From: Nitritalea halalkaliphila LW7 | Lineage (GTDB): Bacteria; Bacteroidota; Bacteroidia; Cytophagales; Cyclobacteriaceae | Direction: 5' to 3' | Assembly (NCBI RefSeq): GCF_000265075.1 | Contig: NZ_AJYA01000002.1 | Coordinates: 124,001-188,000 of the forward strand | Length of the DNA stretch: 64,000 nt | Part shown: in pieces, positions 20,209 through 29,456 of the stretch | Position numbering within the stretch: position 1 is the first letter of the stretch | How the letters are laid out: each line of letters begins with the position of its first letter | Made by a program: the position numbers and the translations under genes | Notes under the pieces: model-generated | Seen by the model: the letters and a program-made list of their open reading frames with translations, nothing else | The model's database searches: none | What the model was told of the DNA's origin: nothing

Positions 20209-20776
20209 ATGAAAAATATATTTAAATTTACTTTGGCGCTGTTTTTGAGCTTAAACTTCTTTTCTTGTAGCGAAGATAATGATTTCGAACAAATTGATTT
20301 GGTTGATAATTCTGAGAACATCAATAAAATAATTAATTCTTTTGATGTTGTGGTAAACAAATCAATTCAAAATCCTAGTTTGTCAAGTGAAAAACTTGGC
20401 GAGTTATTTATTGAGGAATCAAGGAATAGAGGTATAAGAATTGTCGAAATAAATACAAATTCTTTTGCTAAAACAAGCGAAGAAACTTTAACCTTTTCAA
20501 ATGAATATTTAGCCTTTTCTAGTCAAATTCAAAACGCTGATATTTTTTTTAACGAAAGAAGAATATAAAAGTAGTTTAGCTCAACTAGACACTGATGTTC
20601 TAAACTCAACTATAACAATTAAGGAAAAACAAATTTTAGTGTAAAATATTGGCTTTATGAATGCTTTTGTTGATTGGATGGACACACTTGCAACACATAC
20701 TGCAAACAAAACATCTTTACGTACTAAATCTGATTGCGCTGCTTGGTGGTTTAACTGGTGCAGCAACATTCTGTGA
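20209..20776 (+). pseudogene. Small lipoprotein gene, frameshift plus in-frame TAA
   Basis: Begins MKNIFKFTLALFLSLNFFSCSED, a clear lipoprotein signal with lipobox FFSC. The first frame runs to 20568. At a T8 run near 20545 the frame shifts, and the continuing frame reads TKEEYKSSLAQLDTDVLN, meets an in-frame TAA at 20642-20644, and goes on to a Cys/Trp-rich end (DCAAWWFNWCSN). The T run may be a sequence error, but the TAA is a substitution and suggests real decay. Product unknown. Lies between attC-like elements A and B, so it could be a gene cassette. Very AT-rich. Confidence 0.55.
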
Positions 20777-20790
20777 TTAATTTTTCTATC

Positions 20791-21012
20791 ATGAAATATA
20801 TAAGTATATTACAAAAGGTAGGCTTCATAATTGGGTTGCTAAGTTCAATAGTAACATTTCTATTGTTTTATAGAAATATTGAAAAATTAGGTACGCCAGA
20901 AGAATGGAAATACTACTCTTCTTTAATCGGTTTTGTGATTTTTTTCTCAATGTTTCTATTATTAATATTTACCTTAATAATCAAGAAATTTTTGAGAAAT
21001 AACGTGGCATAA
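20791..21012 (+). CDS. Small two-helix membrane protein, unknown
   Basis: 73 residues from ATG 20791 (MKYISILQKVGF), with two hydrophobic helices separated by a short polar linker (RNIEKLGTPEEWKYYS) and a basic C-terminus (KKFLRNN). No family recognised. It starts 14 bp after the lipoprotein reading and its stop lies within the start of attC-like element B, as expected of a cassette gene. Confidence 0.5.
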   Translation: MKYISILQKVGFIIGLLSSIVTFLLFYRNIEKLGTPEEWKYYSSLIGFVIFFSMFLLLIFTLIIKKFLRNNVA

Positions 21013-21140
21013 CACGGCATATAAAAGATAGCAGTTTAAAGATAAACCAAAGGTTTAGTTCTTTCTGCTATTGATGTTTATAAACTGAAAAATGGCACAT
21101 ATCAACCGCTACTTTTCATATACCCAACCGTTAGCGGGCA
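21006..21140 (+). repeat. attC-like hairpin element B
   Basis: Runs from GGCATAAC to CCGTTAGCGGGC. Nested pairing is visible: GATAGCAG with CTGCTATT, and inside it TAAACC with GGTTTA around a 3-nt loop. The right part is closely similar to element A. Terminal cores have opposite polarity (ATAAC on the left, GTTA on the right), as in integron attC sites. Confidence 0.5.
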
Positions 21141-21750
21141 GTAAATCAAACCTCATTCCTTCACAAAAGCTTTTTGGCAGAAAAGTCTTAAAAAAATCCG
21201 ATGACCTCAGCGGATGAATGATTGCAGCGCAACAGGAAAATTTTTTTTGAAAATTGGCTGATTAAGGACGGACTTTTTGAACTTCACCACAGATATTAAC
21301 ATCAAATTGGCTTTCAGAATGCATTCAACGCTCGCCAACGAACAGATGAAATTCCGAAGTAAAATTCTTCTAGGAACCAGCCCGATGAATGATGAAGCTG
21401 TTCGTCATTAAGGACTAACTTTTGAAGGCGCTTACAGATGGACTACCGAACGGAATGTGAATGCGGCCTTTTAATTAATGATAGCGTAAAATGCATAAAC
21501 AGTCACGCAAGACGATGACCAAGTCGCTTTCAAGAATTGACTTTTGAGAGCCATAAATAATGAACAACCAAACGGCAAAGAAGACGATTTAAGGGAGTGA
21601 AGCGAAATTTTTTTTTTGGACATTCAGAAGCTTGATGGTCAGAACAACGAGACGAGTAATCTACAGGTGATCAAGAACTTAAAGCAGACGCAAAGTGGCG
21701 AATAGAGAAGGATACTTTATATATCCTGGGAGACAAGAAATATTTTTTTA
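21141..21750. other. Gene-free, decayed AT-rich stretch
   Basis: No open reading frame above ~40 codons on either strand. It has many short stop-broken frames and several A or T runs. It may be a decayed cassette, but I could not recognise any protein in any frame. Confidence 0.5.
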
Positions 21751-21885
21751 AAACGAAAGGAAACGAAAGGAAACGAAAGGAAACGAAAGGAAACGAAAGG
21801 AAACGAAAGGAAAAGAAAGCAAACGAACATCAAAAACGAAAGGAAAAGAAAGTAAACGAAAGTAATTATGTGTAAAACGAAAGCA
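21751..21885. repeat. Tandem repeat of the decamer AAACGAAAGG
   Basis: Six perfect head-to-tail copies occupy 21751-21810, followed by decayed variants (AAAAGAAAGC, AAACGAACAT, AAACGAAAGT) to about 21885. One strand is purely A/G apart from a single C per unit. It lies between the decayed region and the terminator of ftsY. Confidence 0.9.
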
Positions 21886-21901
21886 AACGAGCATCAAAAA
21901 G

Positions 21902-21934
21902 AAAGTCTGTCTGAGCCGAGCTCAGACAGACTTT
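21902..21934. terminator. Bidirectional terminator (ftsY / cassette region)
   Basis: A perfect 15-bp stem (AAAGTCTGTCTGAGC / GCTCAGACAGACTTT) with a 3-nt loop has T tracts on both strands. It ends ftsY on the minus strand. A further GTTAGCGGC core like that of element B lies just beyond it at 21941-21949. Confidence 0.8.
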
Positions 21935-21972
21935 TAATACGTTAGCGGCTGTTTACTTCTGCCAGCAGCGGG

Positions 21973-22931
21973 TTATTTTTTCTGAAACAAAGCCTCCACG
22001 AATGCCTTGCGATTAAATACTTGTAGATCGCTTACTTTTTCGCCCACACCGATGTATTTCACAGGGATTTTAAACTGGTCTGAAATCCCGATGACTACGC
22101 CTCCTTTAGCAGTCCCATCCAGCTTCGTAATCGCTAGCGAAGTAATCTCGGTGGCTTTCGTAAACTCTTTCGCCTGCACAAAGGCATTTTGGCCTGTACT
22201 GCCGTCTAAAACCAGCATCACATCATGCGGCGCATCAGGAATAAATTTCTGCATCACACGCTTGATTTTACTTAGCTCATTCATCAGATTGACCTTCGTG
22301 TGCAGACGACCCGCCGTATCCACGATGACTACATCCGCATGCATGTCCACCGCTTTCTTCACCGTATCGAAGGCTACCGAGGCTGGGTCAGCATGCATGC
22401 CATGTGAAATTACCGGAACATCTACGCGCTCAGCCCATAGGATAAGTTGATCCACCGCAGCAGCACGAAAGGTATCGGCGGCACCTAGTACCACAGATTT
22501 TCCGGCAGCCTTAAATTGGTGTGCTAATTTCCCGATGGTCGTTGTTTTCCCTACCCCATTCACGCCAACAACCATAATGACATAGGGCTTTTTATCTTCT
22601 GGCAGGGTGAAAGCAGTCTCCTGATCCACACTTCTGTTTTCTTCGAGCAGTCCAGCGATTTCTTCGCGCAAGATTACATCGAGCTCAGAGGTATTTAGGT
22701 ACTTATCCCTAGCGACACGCTCCTCGATGCGCTTAATCACTTTAAGCGTCGTATCTACACCTACGTCTGCGGTGATTAGAATTTCTTCCAGCTCATCCAG
22801 TACCTCCTCATCTACAGTGGATTTACCGACGATAGCTTTTCCTAGTTTGGAGAAAAAAGTCTCATTTGTTTTTTTCAAGCCTGATCCAGACTCTCTTTTT
22901 TCTCTTTCGAAAAGAAATCAAAAATTCCCAT
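21973..22931 (-). CDS. ftsY: Signal recognition particle receptor FtsY, one frameshift
   Basis: About 319 residues when repaired. The usual long acidic N-terminal domain is absent. The NG domain is complete: N-domain helices, GVNGVGKTTTIGKLA (G1 P-loop), DTFRAAAVDQL, VDTAGRLHTK, TKLDGTAKGG and GVGEKVSDLQVF. FtsY is the SRP receptor GTPase at the membrane. The reading open from 22878 lacks the true start: adding one base at 22880-22881 joins it to MGIFDFFSKEKKESLDQ, starting at ATG 22931, as in other Bacteroidota. A terminator lies between it and DUF4295 upstream. Confidence 0.92.
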
Positions 22932-22962
22932 GTATGCTGCCTATTAACATTCGAATATAACG

Positions 22963-22993
22963 AAAAAAAGTCCCAGGAGTAAAACTCTGGGAC
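22963..22993 (-). terminator. Terminator between the DUF4295 gene and ftsY
   Basis: Stem GTCCCAG / CTGGGAC followed on the minus strand by seven T. It would end or attenuate the rpmB-rpmG-DUF4295 transcript before ftsY. Confidence 0.75.
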
Positions 22994-23018
22994 GACCTAA
23001 TATCCACCGAGGTAGCTA

Positions 23019-23171
23019 TTATTTCTTTAGGGTTTCCTGCACCATAGCGGTGGGAACCATTTCTTCCTTAAAGGTGTAAGCGCCAGTCTTCTCAGACTTA
23101 ATCGCACGGATAACCTTAGCATAAGTTACACCACCTTCTTTCTTCAGGGTCGCTACTACTTTCTTTGCCAT
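23019..23171 (-). CDS. DUF4295 small protein
   Basis: 50 residues, MAKKVVATLKKEGGVTYAKV..., ending QETLKK. This small basic protein occurs next to rpmG and ftsY throughout Bacteroidota; I recognise it by sequence and position. Role unknown; a ribosome-associated function is a reasonable guess from its constant neighbours and basic charge. Confidence 0.88.
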   Translation of the reverse strand: MAKKVVATLKKEGGVTYAKVIRAIKSEKTGAYTFKEEMVPTAMVQETLKK

Positions 23172-23218
23172 AATTGTATCTTTTTAATGGGCCATCGTGA
23201 AATGACCCCGGTAAAACC

Positions 23219-23401
23219 TTACTTAATTTCTTTATGTACCGTCACCTTCTTAAGGATCGGGTTGAATTTTTTCAATTCAATGCGCTCCGTTGTGTTCTTA
23301 CGGTTCTTCGTCGTAATGTAACGGGAAGTACCCGGCATGCCAGAAGTCTTATGCTCTGTGCATTCTAAAATGACCTGTACTCTATTACCTTTCTTCGCCA
23401 T
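23219..23401 (-). CDS. rpmG: 50S ribosomal protein L33
   Basis: 60 residues, [18 protein letters not shown]..., with [20 protein letters not shown], the L33 signature. This is a variant without the zinc-binding CxxC pairs. It lies 34 bp after rpmB and 47 bp before DUF4295 in the same operon. Confidence 0.95.
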   Translation of the reverse strand: MAKKGNRVQVILECTEHKTSGMPGTSRYITTKNRKNTTERIELKKFNPILKKVTVHKEIK

Positions 23402-23435
23402 CTCGGTGTAAATTTATATCGTTCTGCTAATCGGA

Positions 23436-23678
23436 TTACTTAATGATGATCATACCCTTACGCTCAGCATCTTTTAATACAGCGCTGATGCCATTCTTAT
23501 TGATCGTTCTGAGGGCCTTGCTGCAAACCTTCAAGGTAATCCACGCATCCTCTTCAGGAACATAGAAAGACTTCTTGTGCAAGTTCGGATAAAACTTACG
23601 CTTTGTCTTGTTGTTCGCATGCGATACATTATTACCTACTCGAGGTCTTTTACCGGTGATTTCACAAACTCTTGCCAT
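23436..23678 (-). CDS. rpmB: 50S ribosomal protein L28
   Basis: 80 residues from the ATG at 23678 ([20 protein letters not shown]); an open frame extends upstream but the family starts here. The segment [20 protein letters not shown] is typical. First gene of the rpmB-rpmG-DUF4295 operon. Confidence 0.96.
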   Translation of the reverse strand: MARVCEITGKRPRVGNNVSHANNKTKRKFYPNLHKKSFYVPEEDAWITLKVCSKALRTINKNGISAVLKDAERKGMIIIK

Positions 23679-24092
23679 GATATATTCAAATGTATAGTAT
23701 TGACGTATTTCTAAATGAGTTTGCAAATATCGACCTTTTTAACGAATATACAAAAGTAACCAGAAAAATATTTCCCTAAATTCCTGTAATTCATCGAAGT
23801 ATTCGGGTCACTATCCTCTAGTTCCTTCTTTTTCCTGCAAGTCTACACCGAAAGACGCTCTGAGCGGCGTGCCGCTAAGCCGAACTCCGCTCAGAGGTGC
23901 CGATGCCCTGCCGCCGAGAAATTAACTTTGCGGCTCGCCGCGCCCCTTTTTTTAACTTTTTTCAGTTCCATGCACCTAAAAAAAGGGCCGCTATTCCGCT
24001 TAAAGCCAGCTGTCCAGGATCTGTGGGCGGAAAGTTTTTAAACCCAAAATCCTTTTAGTAGCTTTGTTAGAAACAGAAGACAATACGAGGTT
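23679..24092. promoter_or_regulatory. Divergent control region rpmB / rocD with a hairpin
   Basis: This 414-bp gap has no gene. It holds a perfect 10-bp inverted repeat CTCTGAGCGG (23858-23867) / CCGCTCAGAG (23887-23896) in a GC-rich patch. A rocD promoter matching the Bacteroidota pattern lies at 24035-24066: a T-rich -33 region and the -7 box TAGCTTTG (24059-24066), 19 bp apart. The hairpin function is unknown. Confidence 0.5.
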
Positions 24093-25381
24093 ATGGAAAC
24101 GATAAAAACGAGTCAAGAGGCCATCGCTTTAGAGGATGCGTATGGCGCACATAATTATCACCCACTGCCGGTCGTGCTGGCGCGAGGTGAAGGGGTGTAC
24201 CTATGGGATGTCGAAGGCAAGCGCTATTTCGATTTTCTGTCGGCCTATTCTGCCGTGAATCAGGGACACTGCCACCCACGGATTTTGCAGACGCTCGTGG
24301 AGCAGGCCGGAACGCTGACGCTCACATCGCGGGCGTTTTATAATGATCGCCTCGGCCCATTCGAAAAATACATTACCGAATACTTCGGCTTCGAACAGGT
24401 GCTGCCGATGAATACAGGTGCTGAGGCTGTGGAAACGGCCGTAAAAATAGCCCGTAAGTGGGCTATGAAAAAAAGGGAGTGCCTGCCCATCAGGCGAAAA
24501 TCATCGTAGCCGATAATAATTTCCATGGACGGACGACCACCATCATCTCCTTTTCAAATGATGAAAACGCACGGAAGGATTTCGGCCCCTACACGCCGGG
24601 ATTCATCCGCATCCCTTATGACGATGTGCCGGCACTGCAGGAGGCGCTCCAAGATCCCGATGTCATCGCCTTCTTAGTGGAACCCATCCAAGGGGAGGCT
24701 GGAGTCTACACGCCTGCGCACACCTATATGGCGGAGGCAGCAGCGGCCTGCAAAGCGGCTGGGGCCTTGTTTATAGCAGACGAAATCCAGACGGGCATCG
24801 CACGGACAGGATCGCTGCTGGCTGTGTGCGGCCACTGTACCTGTACCGGGCACTGTGAACAGCAGCCAGCTACCTATGTGCGCCCAGATATGCTGATCCT
24901 CGGTAAAGCCATCTCTGGGGGTTTTTACCCCGTGTCGGCTGTGCTCACGGACAAGGCCATTATGGAGGTGATCCGTCCGGGACAGCATGGCTCCACGTTC
25001 GGGGGGAATCCACTCGGTGTACAGGTGGCCATGACGGCTCTAGAAGTGGTGCGCGATGAGAAATTAGCCCAAAACGCACGTCGCCTAGGAGAAATTTTCC
25101 GGGAACGTATGCAGCAGCTGGTGGATAGCTGTGAAATTTTAAGCTTGGTGCGGGGTAAAGGGCTTCTAAATGCGATCGTCGTAAATGACGCCCCAGACAG
25201 CAGCACGGCATGGGACATGTGTGTGGCGCTGAAAGAGGAAGGCCTACTGGCCAAACCTACCCACGGGAATATCATCCGCTTTGCACCGCCACTGGTCATG
25301 ACCGAGGAGCAGTTACACGCCTGCTGCGCGATCATCGAAAAGGTGGTGCATCAGTTCGAGGCCTCGCATAAGCCGGCCTAA
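24093..25381 (+). CDS. rocD: Ornithine aminotransferase, one frameshift
   Basis: About 430 residues when repaired. A class III PLP aminotransferase, it converts ornithine plus 2-oxoglutarate to glutamate semialdehyde and glutamate. Family marks are [62 protein letters not shown] and the PLP lysine in [13 protein letters not shown]. An insert with two CxxC pairs ([10 protein letters not shown]) lies just before the lysine segment, as I recall for the family in this phylum. The frame breaks at 24460-24462; one added G gives the expected KWGYEKKG. Own promoter upstream, terminator downstream. Confidence 0.9.
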
Positions 25382-25465
25382 AAGAGGGTCCGGGCAGCGG
25401 AAGGGAGAGGGAGGTGACCCGATGCCTTCCCACACCCGCCTTTTCCTCAGGTAAGCATGCAGAAT

Positions 25466-25511
25466 AAAGCCGAAAAAAGGGGAAGCAGAACCTTTTTTCG
25501 GCTTATTTTTT
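25466..25511 (+). terminator. Terminator of rocD; rest of the 391-bp gap is empty
   Basis: A 14-bp AT-rich stem (AAGCCGAAAAAAGG / CCTTTTTTCGGCTT) ends in a T run. The gap 25382-25772 holds only this and, near 25730, presumed promoter sequence for the porin gene; no other gene is seen. Confidence 0.85.
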
Positions 25512-25772
25512 TGCGTTCCGGCAAACTCAAAAAAAAAAACTCTATAGGATTTTACAATTTCTTAACATAGAAAAGGGGTTCTACGGGGGCTAGCCTTATG
25601 TTTAGCAGGATGGATGCAGGAATGGCCCTGTGTATGTTTCCTGAATGTAAACAAATAGGGCGCTAAAAAGGATTTCCTTCTCACATCCGTAATAATAGGC
25701 TAATGGTTTCTTCACAACTTTCGCAGAAATAAAGAAGACCTTTGCATCGCTGTACTAAAAATAACCAACGCG

Positions 25773-26980
25773 ATGCGTTACTTCTTCCTCACGATCTGTG
25801 TGTGGGCGGGAATGGGAATGAGCTTGCTTGCAAGGCCTGCTGCTTCTGACTCCGCCGGCACAGAACAGGCGCGTGTGCACCAAGCTTCCAAGCCCTGGTA
25901 TGAAACCATCCAGCTAAGGGGTTATGCGCAGCTGCGCTACAACAGGCTTTTGGAGACCAATCCGAACTTGCAATGCGAGCAGTGCGATCGCTCCTGGGGC
26001 GAAAATGGTGGCTTTTTCTTCCGCCGGATACGTATGATTTTTTATGGACAAATTCACGAGCGGGTGTACATGTATATTCAGCCGGATTTTGCGTCGGGGG
26101 GGAATAATACGGTCCAAATCCGGGACGCTTACTTCGACTTAGGTATCGACCGCAAACAGGAGTTCCGCCTACGGATCGGCCAGTCTAAAGTGCCTTTGGG
26201 TTCGAAAACTTACAGTCGAGCCAAAACCGGATTCCGCTCGATCGAAACGATGGCTTAAACTCTGCCGTGGCTAATGAGCGGGACATCGGAGTGATGGCTT
26301 ACTGGGCGCCGACGCATATCCGCAAGCGCTTCAGCCGCTTGGTCGCCTCGGGACTGAAAGGCTCAGGTGATTACGGGGTGCTGGGTGTAGGCCTGTATAA
26401 TGGACAAACTGCGAATAGCCCCGAAAAAAACAACAGCCTGCATGTGGTTTCTCGGGTCACGTATCCTTTCGAGCTGCCGTCGGGGCAGTTGATCGAAGGC
26501 TCTTTTCAGGGGTATACGGGAAAATTTGTGATCAATAGGAACCCGCTGACGGATTTCGACCAAACGGAATTCGAGGAGTTTCGCTATGGGCCGAGCTTTA
26601 TCTTGTACCCACAGCCTTTCGGGATTCAGGCGGAATTCAACTGGGGGAGGGGTCCTGAGTTTAATCCAGAGACGAATGAGGTAGAAGATGCGCCACTGCA
26701 GGGCGGCTATGTTTTAGCCTCCTACTATCTACAGACGGGGAAGGATTTATTTATTCCATTTACGCGCTATCATTATTACTCCGGGGGTAAAAAACATGAA
26801 TTGGACGCAGCGCGGCATCGTGTGCGTGAGTTGGAGATCGGCGTGGAGTGGCAGCCGCATCGGCATTTCGAGCTGGTAGCCATGTACACGATCTCGGATC
26901 GGACAGCAGAAAATTCACTGAATCCCTCGAATCGGCAGCGGGGCTCTCTTTTGCGCCTACAGGCGCAAATCAATTTTTAA
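25773..26980 (+). CDS. Outer-membrane porin (OprO/OprP-like), one frameshift
   Basis: About 403 residues when repaired. A signal peptide (MRYFFLTICVWAGMGMSLLA) is followed by YAQLRYNRLLETNPN and RRIRMIFYGQIHERVYMYI, typical of phosphate-selective porin-type barrels of Bacteroidota, and a C-terminal strand LLRLQAQINF. The frame breaks at 26195-26197 (T3); adding one T restores VPFGFENLQSSQNRIPLDRN, the usual family motif. Substrate unknown; phosphate/pyrophosphate specificity cannot be assumed. Convergent, with an 11-bp overlap, to the next gene. Confidence 0.83.
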
Positions 26981-28100
26981 TGCGCAGGGGAATAGTGGTG
27001 ATGGCCTGAATTAGGTCGGCGATCAGGTCTTCGGGGTGTTCCAGACCCACGGAGAGGCGGATCAAATTTTCGGGCGTTTTCGTGTCCGGGCCTTCCACTG
27101 CTGCGCGGCGCTCGATCAGTGTTTCTACGCCTCCCAAGCTGGTAGCATTCGTGAAGAGCTGGAGTCCCTCGATAAAGGCATCCGTCTGCTGGGCATCGCC
27201 TTCGAAGAGAAAGCTGAGCATGCTCCCAAACGCGCGCATCTGCCGCGCCGCCAGTGGATGCTGCGGATGGCTTTCCAAGCCCGGGTAATAGACGCGGGAA
27301 ATGGAGGGAGCATCTTCTAAGAAGCGTGCGATAAGCATGGCATTCGCCGCGTGGGCGCGCATGCGGTAGGGGAGCGTTTTAATGGAGCGGGTTAGAAAAT
27401 AGCAGTCGAAAGGGGAGGGAACGGCGCCACCCACCTGCTGGATGGTTCGGATTTTTTCCCAGAGGGGGCTTTTTTCAGCGCTGACTACCACGCCGCCGGT
27501 AAGGTCACTGTGGCCGCCGATAAACTTGGTGCTACTGTGCATGACCAGGTCCGCACCCAGCAGCAGCGGCTGCTGAAAAATCGGACTTGCAAAGGTATTG
27601 TCACAGGCTAGGACCACTTTTTTCTCTTTGCAAAGCTGGCTGATGCCGGCGATATCGCTGATTTTTAGGAGCGGATTAGAGGGGGTTTCTACCCAAACCA
27701 GGGCCGTTTCTGGTCGGAAGGCGGCGCGTACAGCTTCTAAATCGCACATGTCCACGAAATCCACTTCCAGCACGCCCGCGAAGAGATTTTTCAGCTGCAG
27801 CCGTAGGCCATGGTACATATCGTCAGGAGCCAGAACATGACTGCCTGCCGGCAAAGCTTGAAAAACGGCCATCCCGGCGGCATTTCCGGAGCTAAAGCAG
27901 GCTGCCTCCACGCCGGATTCCAGTTGCGCCAGCACTTTTTCCAGGGCCCGCCGGTTCGGGTTTTCGGTTCTACTGTAGAGCAGGGCGCCTGCTTCATGGC
28001 GAAAGGTCGTGGAGAGCGTGATCGGCTGTATGACGGGGTGCTCTCCGGCTACATGTTCATTTCCTGCGTGTATGGCGATGGTTTCCGGTCGTAAAGGCAT
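26970..28100 (-). CDS. Trans-sulfuration PLP enzyme (cystathionine gamma-synthase/lyase family)
   Basis: 376 residues, intact. The Cys/Met-metabolism PLP fold is clear: AIHAGNEH at the N-terminus, YSRTENPNRRALE, FSSGNAAGMAVFQ, ETPSNPLLKISDI, the PLP-lysine segment MHSSTKFIGGHSD, and TSLGGVETLIERR. It acts on cystathionine, O-acylhomoserine or methionine; the exact reaction cannot be told from motifs alone. Shares its strand with the DUF4293 gene, 14 bp apart. Confidence 0.88.
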   Translation of the reverse strand: MPLRPETIAIHAGNEHVAGEHPVIQPITLSTTFRHEAGALLYSRTENPNRRALEKVLAQLESGVEAACFSSGNAAGMAVFQALPAGSHVLAPDDMYHGLRLQLKNLFAGVLEVDFVDMCDLEAVRAAFRPETALVWVETPSNPLLKISDIAGISQLCKEKKVVLACDNTFASPIFQQPLLLGADLVMHSSTKFIGGHSDLTGGVVVSAEKSPLWEKIRTIQQVGGAVPSPFDCYFLTRSIKTLPYRMRAHAANAMLIARFLEDAPSISRVYYPGLESHPQHPLAARQMRAFGSMLSFLFEGDAQQTDAFIEGLQLFTNATSLGGVETLIERRAAVEGPDTKTPENLIRLSVGLEHPEDLIADLIQAITTIPLRIKN

Positions 28101-28114
28101 AAGGAGGGAGCGGG

Positions 28115-28593
28115 TTAGCGGATGCGGTCTATGGAGCGCACTAATTTTTCATCTTTTCGGATGAAGCGATTCGCCAGCATGTTCATGACCAAGGCGAAAA
28201 ACACTGCCCAAAACCCGAGTACGAAGGCTCCATTTACGCCGGGGTTGATGATTGCATTTGCTTGGTGCACCTGCCAAACCATGCTGATGACCGTGCCCAT
28301 CATCAGGAGGGCATTGACCATGTTCAGCATCAGCTGTCGGCCTCGGTCTTTATACTGAAGTAAGCTAAAAAGGGCCAGCAGTGCTGAGGTGAGCGCCAGC
28401 CCGCCAATGTAGAAAACGGACTTTTCTGCCAGCACCTCTTGGGAGTCTATGGCGATGGTTTTCAGGCTCCAAGCCGTCAGCATCATGCGCTGCGTTTGAG
28501 CGGGATTTACTTGCTCCCAGATGGGGGAGAAGGCGACGAGCACCATGCCACGGCCAAAAGAAAGAGAAAGACGGATTGGATTCTTTGAATCAT
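28115..28593 (-). CDS. DUF4293 integral membrane protein, one frameshift
   Basis: About 160 residues, four hydrophobic helices. The true start is ATG 28593 (MIQRIQSVFLFLLAVA), in another frame from the main part (VLVAFSPIWEQ); restoring one base at about 28546 joins them. DUF4293 is a Bacteroidota family of unknown function with this start and length. Confidence 0.8.
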
Positions 28594-28683
28594 TACATTT
28601 AAATTTTAACAAATAAAAAGGGTTATTTCCTGAATCACAAGGTAAAGATAGGCGAAAGGGGGGAAATTAAACGGCGCCTTGGT

Positions 28684-28691
28684 TATCTTTG
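28684..28691 (+). promoter_or_regulatory. -7 box of the truA promoter
   Basis: TATCTTTG matches the Bacteroidota -7 consensus TAnnTTTG. It ends only 6 bp before the ATG at 28698, so the mRNA is probably leaderless or nearly so. Confidence 0.6.
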
Positions 28692-28697
28692 CAGGTG

Positions 28698-29452
28698 ATG
28701 AGGAGATATTTTATGCACTTGGCCTATGATGGCAGCCCCTATCATGGCTGGCAGACGCAGCCGAATGCCCATACGGTGCAGCAGGAAATAGAGGAGGCGC
28801 TGGCTCGGATCTTGCGCCGGCCCTGCCCGATTATGGGAAGTGGCCGCACGGATACGGGCGTACATGCCTTAGAGCAGGTGGCCCACTTCGATATGGAGGA
28901 GGAGGTGGAGGAAGCGCTGCTGCGCAAAAAGTTAAACGGAATTTTACCTCCAGCCATCGCCATCCACGCGATTCGGGAGGTGCAGGCCGATGCACATGCC
29001 CGCTTTGATGCCCTAGACAGAAGTTATCGCTATGAGCTGCGGCTGCGTAAGGATCCCTTTGCGCCGGGCGCGCCTGGACGCTTTATCAAATGCCTGAGGT
29101 GGAAAAAATGAACGAAGCGGCGCATTTTTTGTTAAGTCAGGAGGATTTTCAGTGTTTTAGTAAAGTGCACACCGATGTAAGCCATTTTCGCTGCACCCTG
29201 CATGAAGCCTACTGGGTGCAGGAGGGCCAGGTGCTGCGTTTTCATATCCGCGCGAATCGTTTTCTTCGCGGAATGGTGCGGGCCATCGTGGGAACCTTAG
29301 TAGCATTAGGGCAGGGGAAAACTTCGCTCAGCGCGTTTCAGGAGATAGTAGCCTCCGGTGACAGGAGCCAGGCGGGGGCTGCAGCGCCTCCACATGGGCT
29401 CTATTTAAGTAGTGTGCGGTATCCAGAGTCCCTATACAAGACGAAACAGTAG
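28698..29452 (+). CDS. truA: tRNA pseudouridine synthase A, one frameshift
   Basis: About 251 residues when repaired. The catalytic Asp is in SGRTDTGVHALEQVAHF. Other family parts are YDGSPYHGWQTQPNAHTVQ, DRSYRYEL and FLRGMVRAIVGTLVALG. It makes pseudouridine at positions 38-40 of the tRNA anticodon arm. The frame breaks at 29082-29084 (T3); adding one T gives FYQMPEVEKMN. ATG 28698 fits the family start; a TTG three codons earlier lies inside the -7 box. Confidence 0.93.
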
Positions 29453-29456
29453 AATT

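Noticed and set aside
21751-21885. Tandem decamers as a CRISPR array
   Set aside because: Units are contiguous 10-mers without spacers, and no cas genes are in the window.
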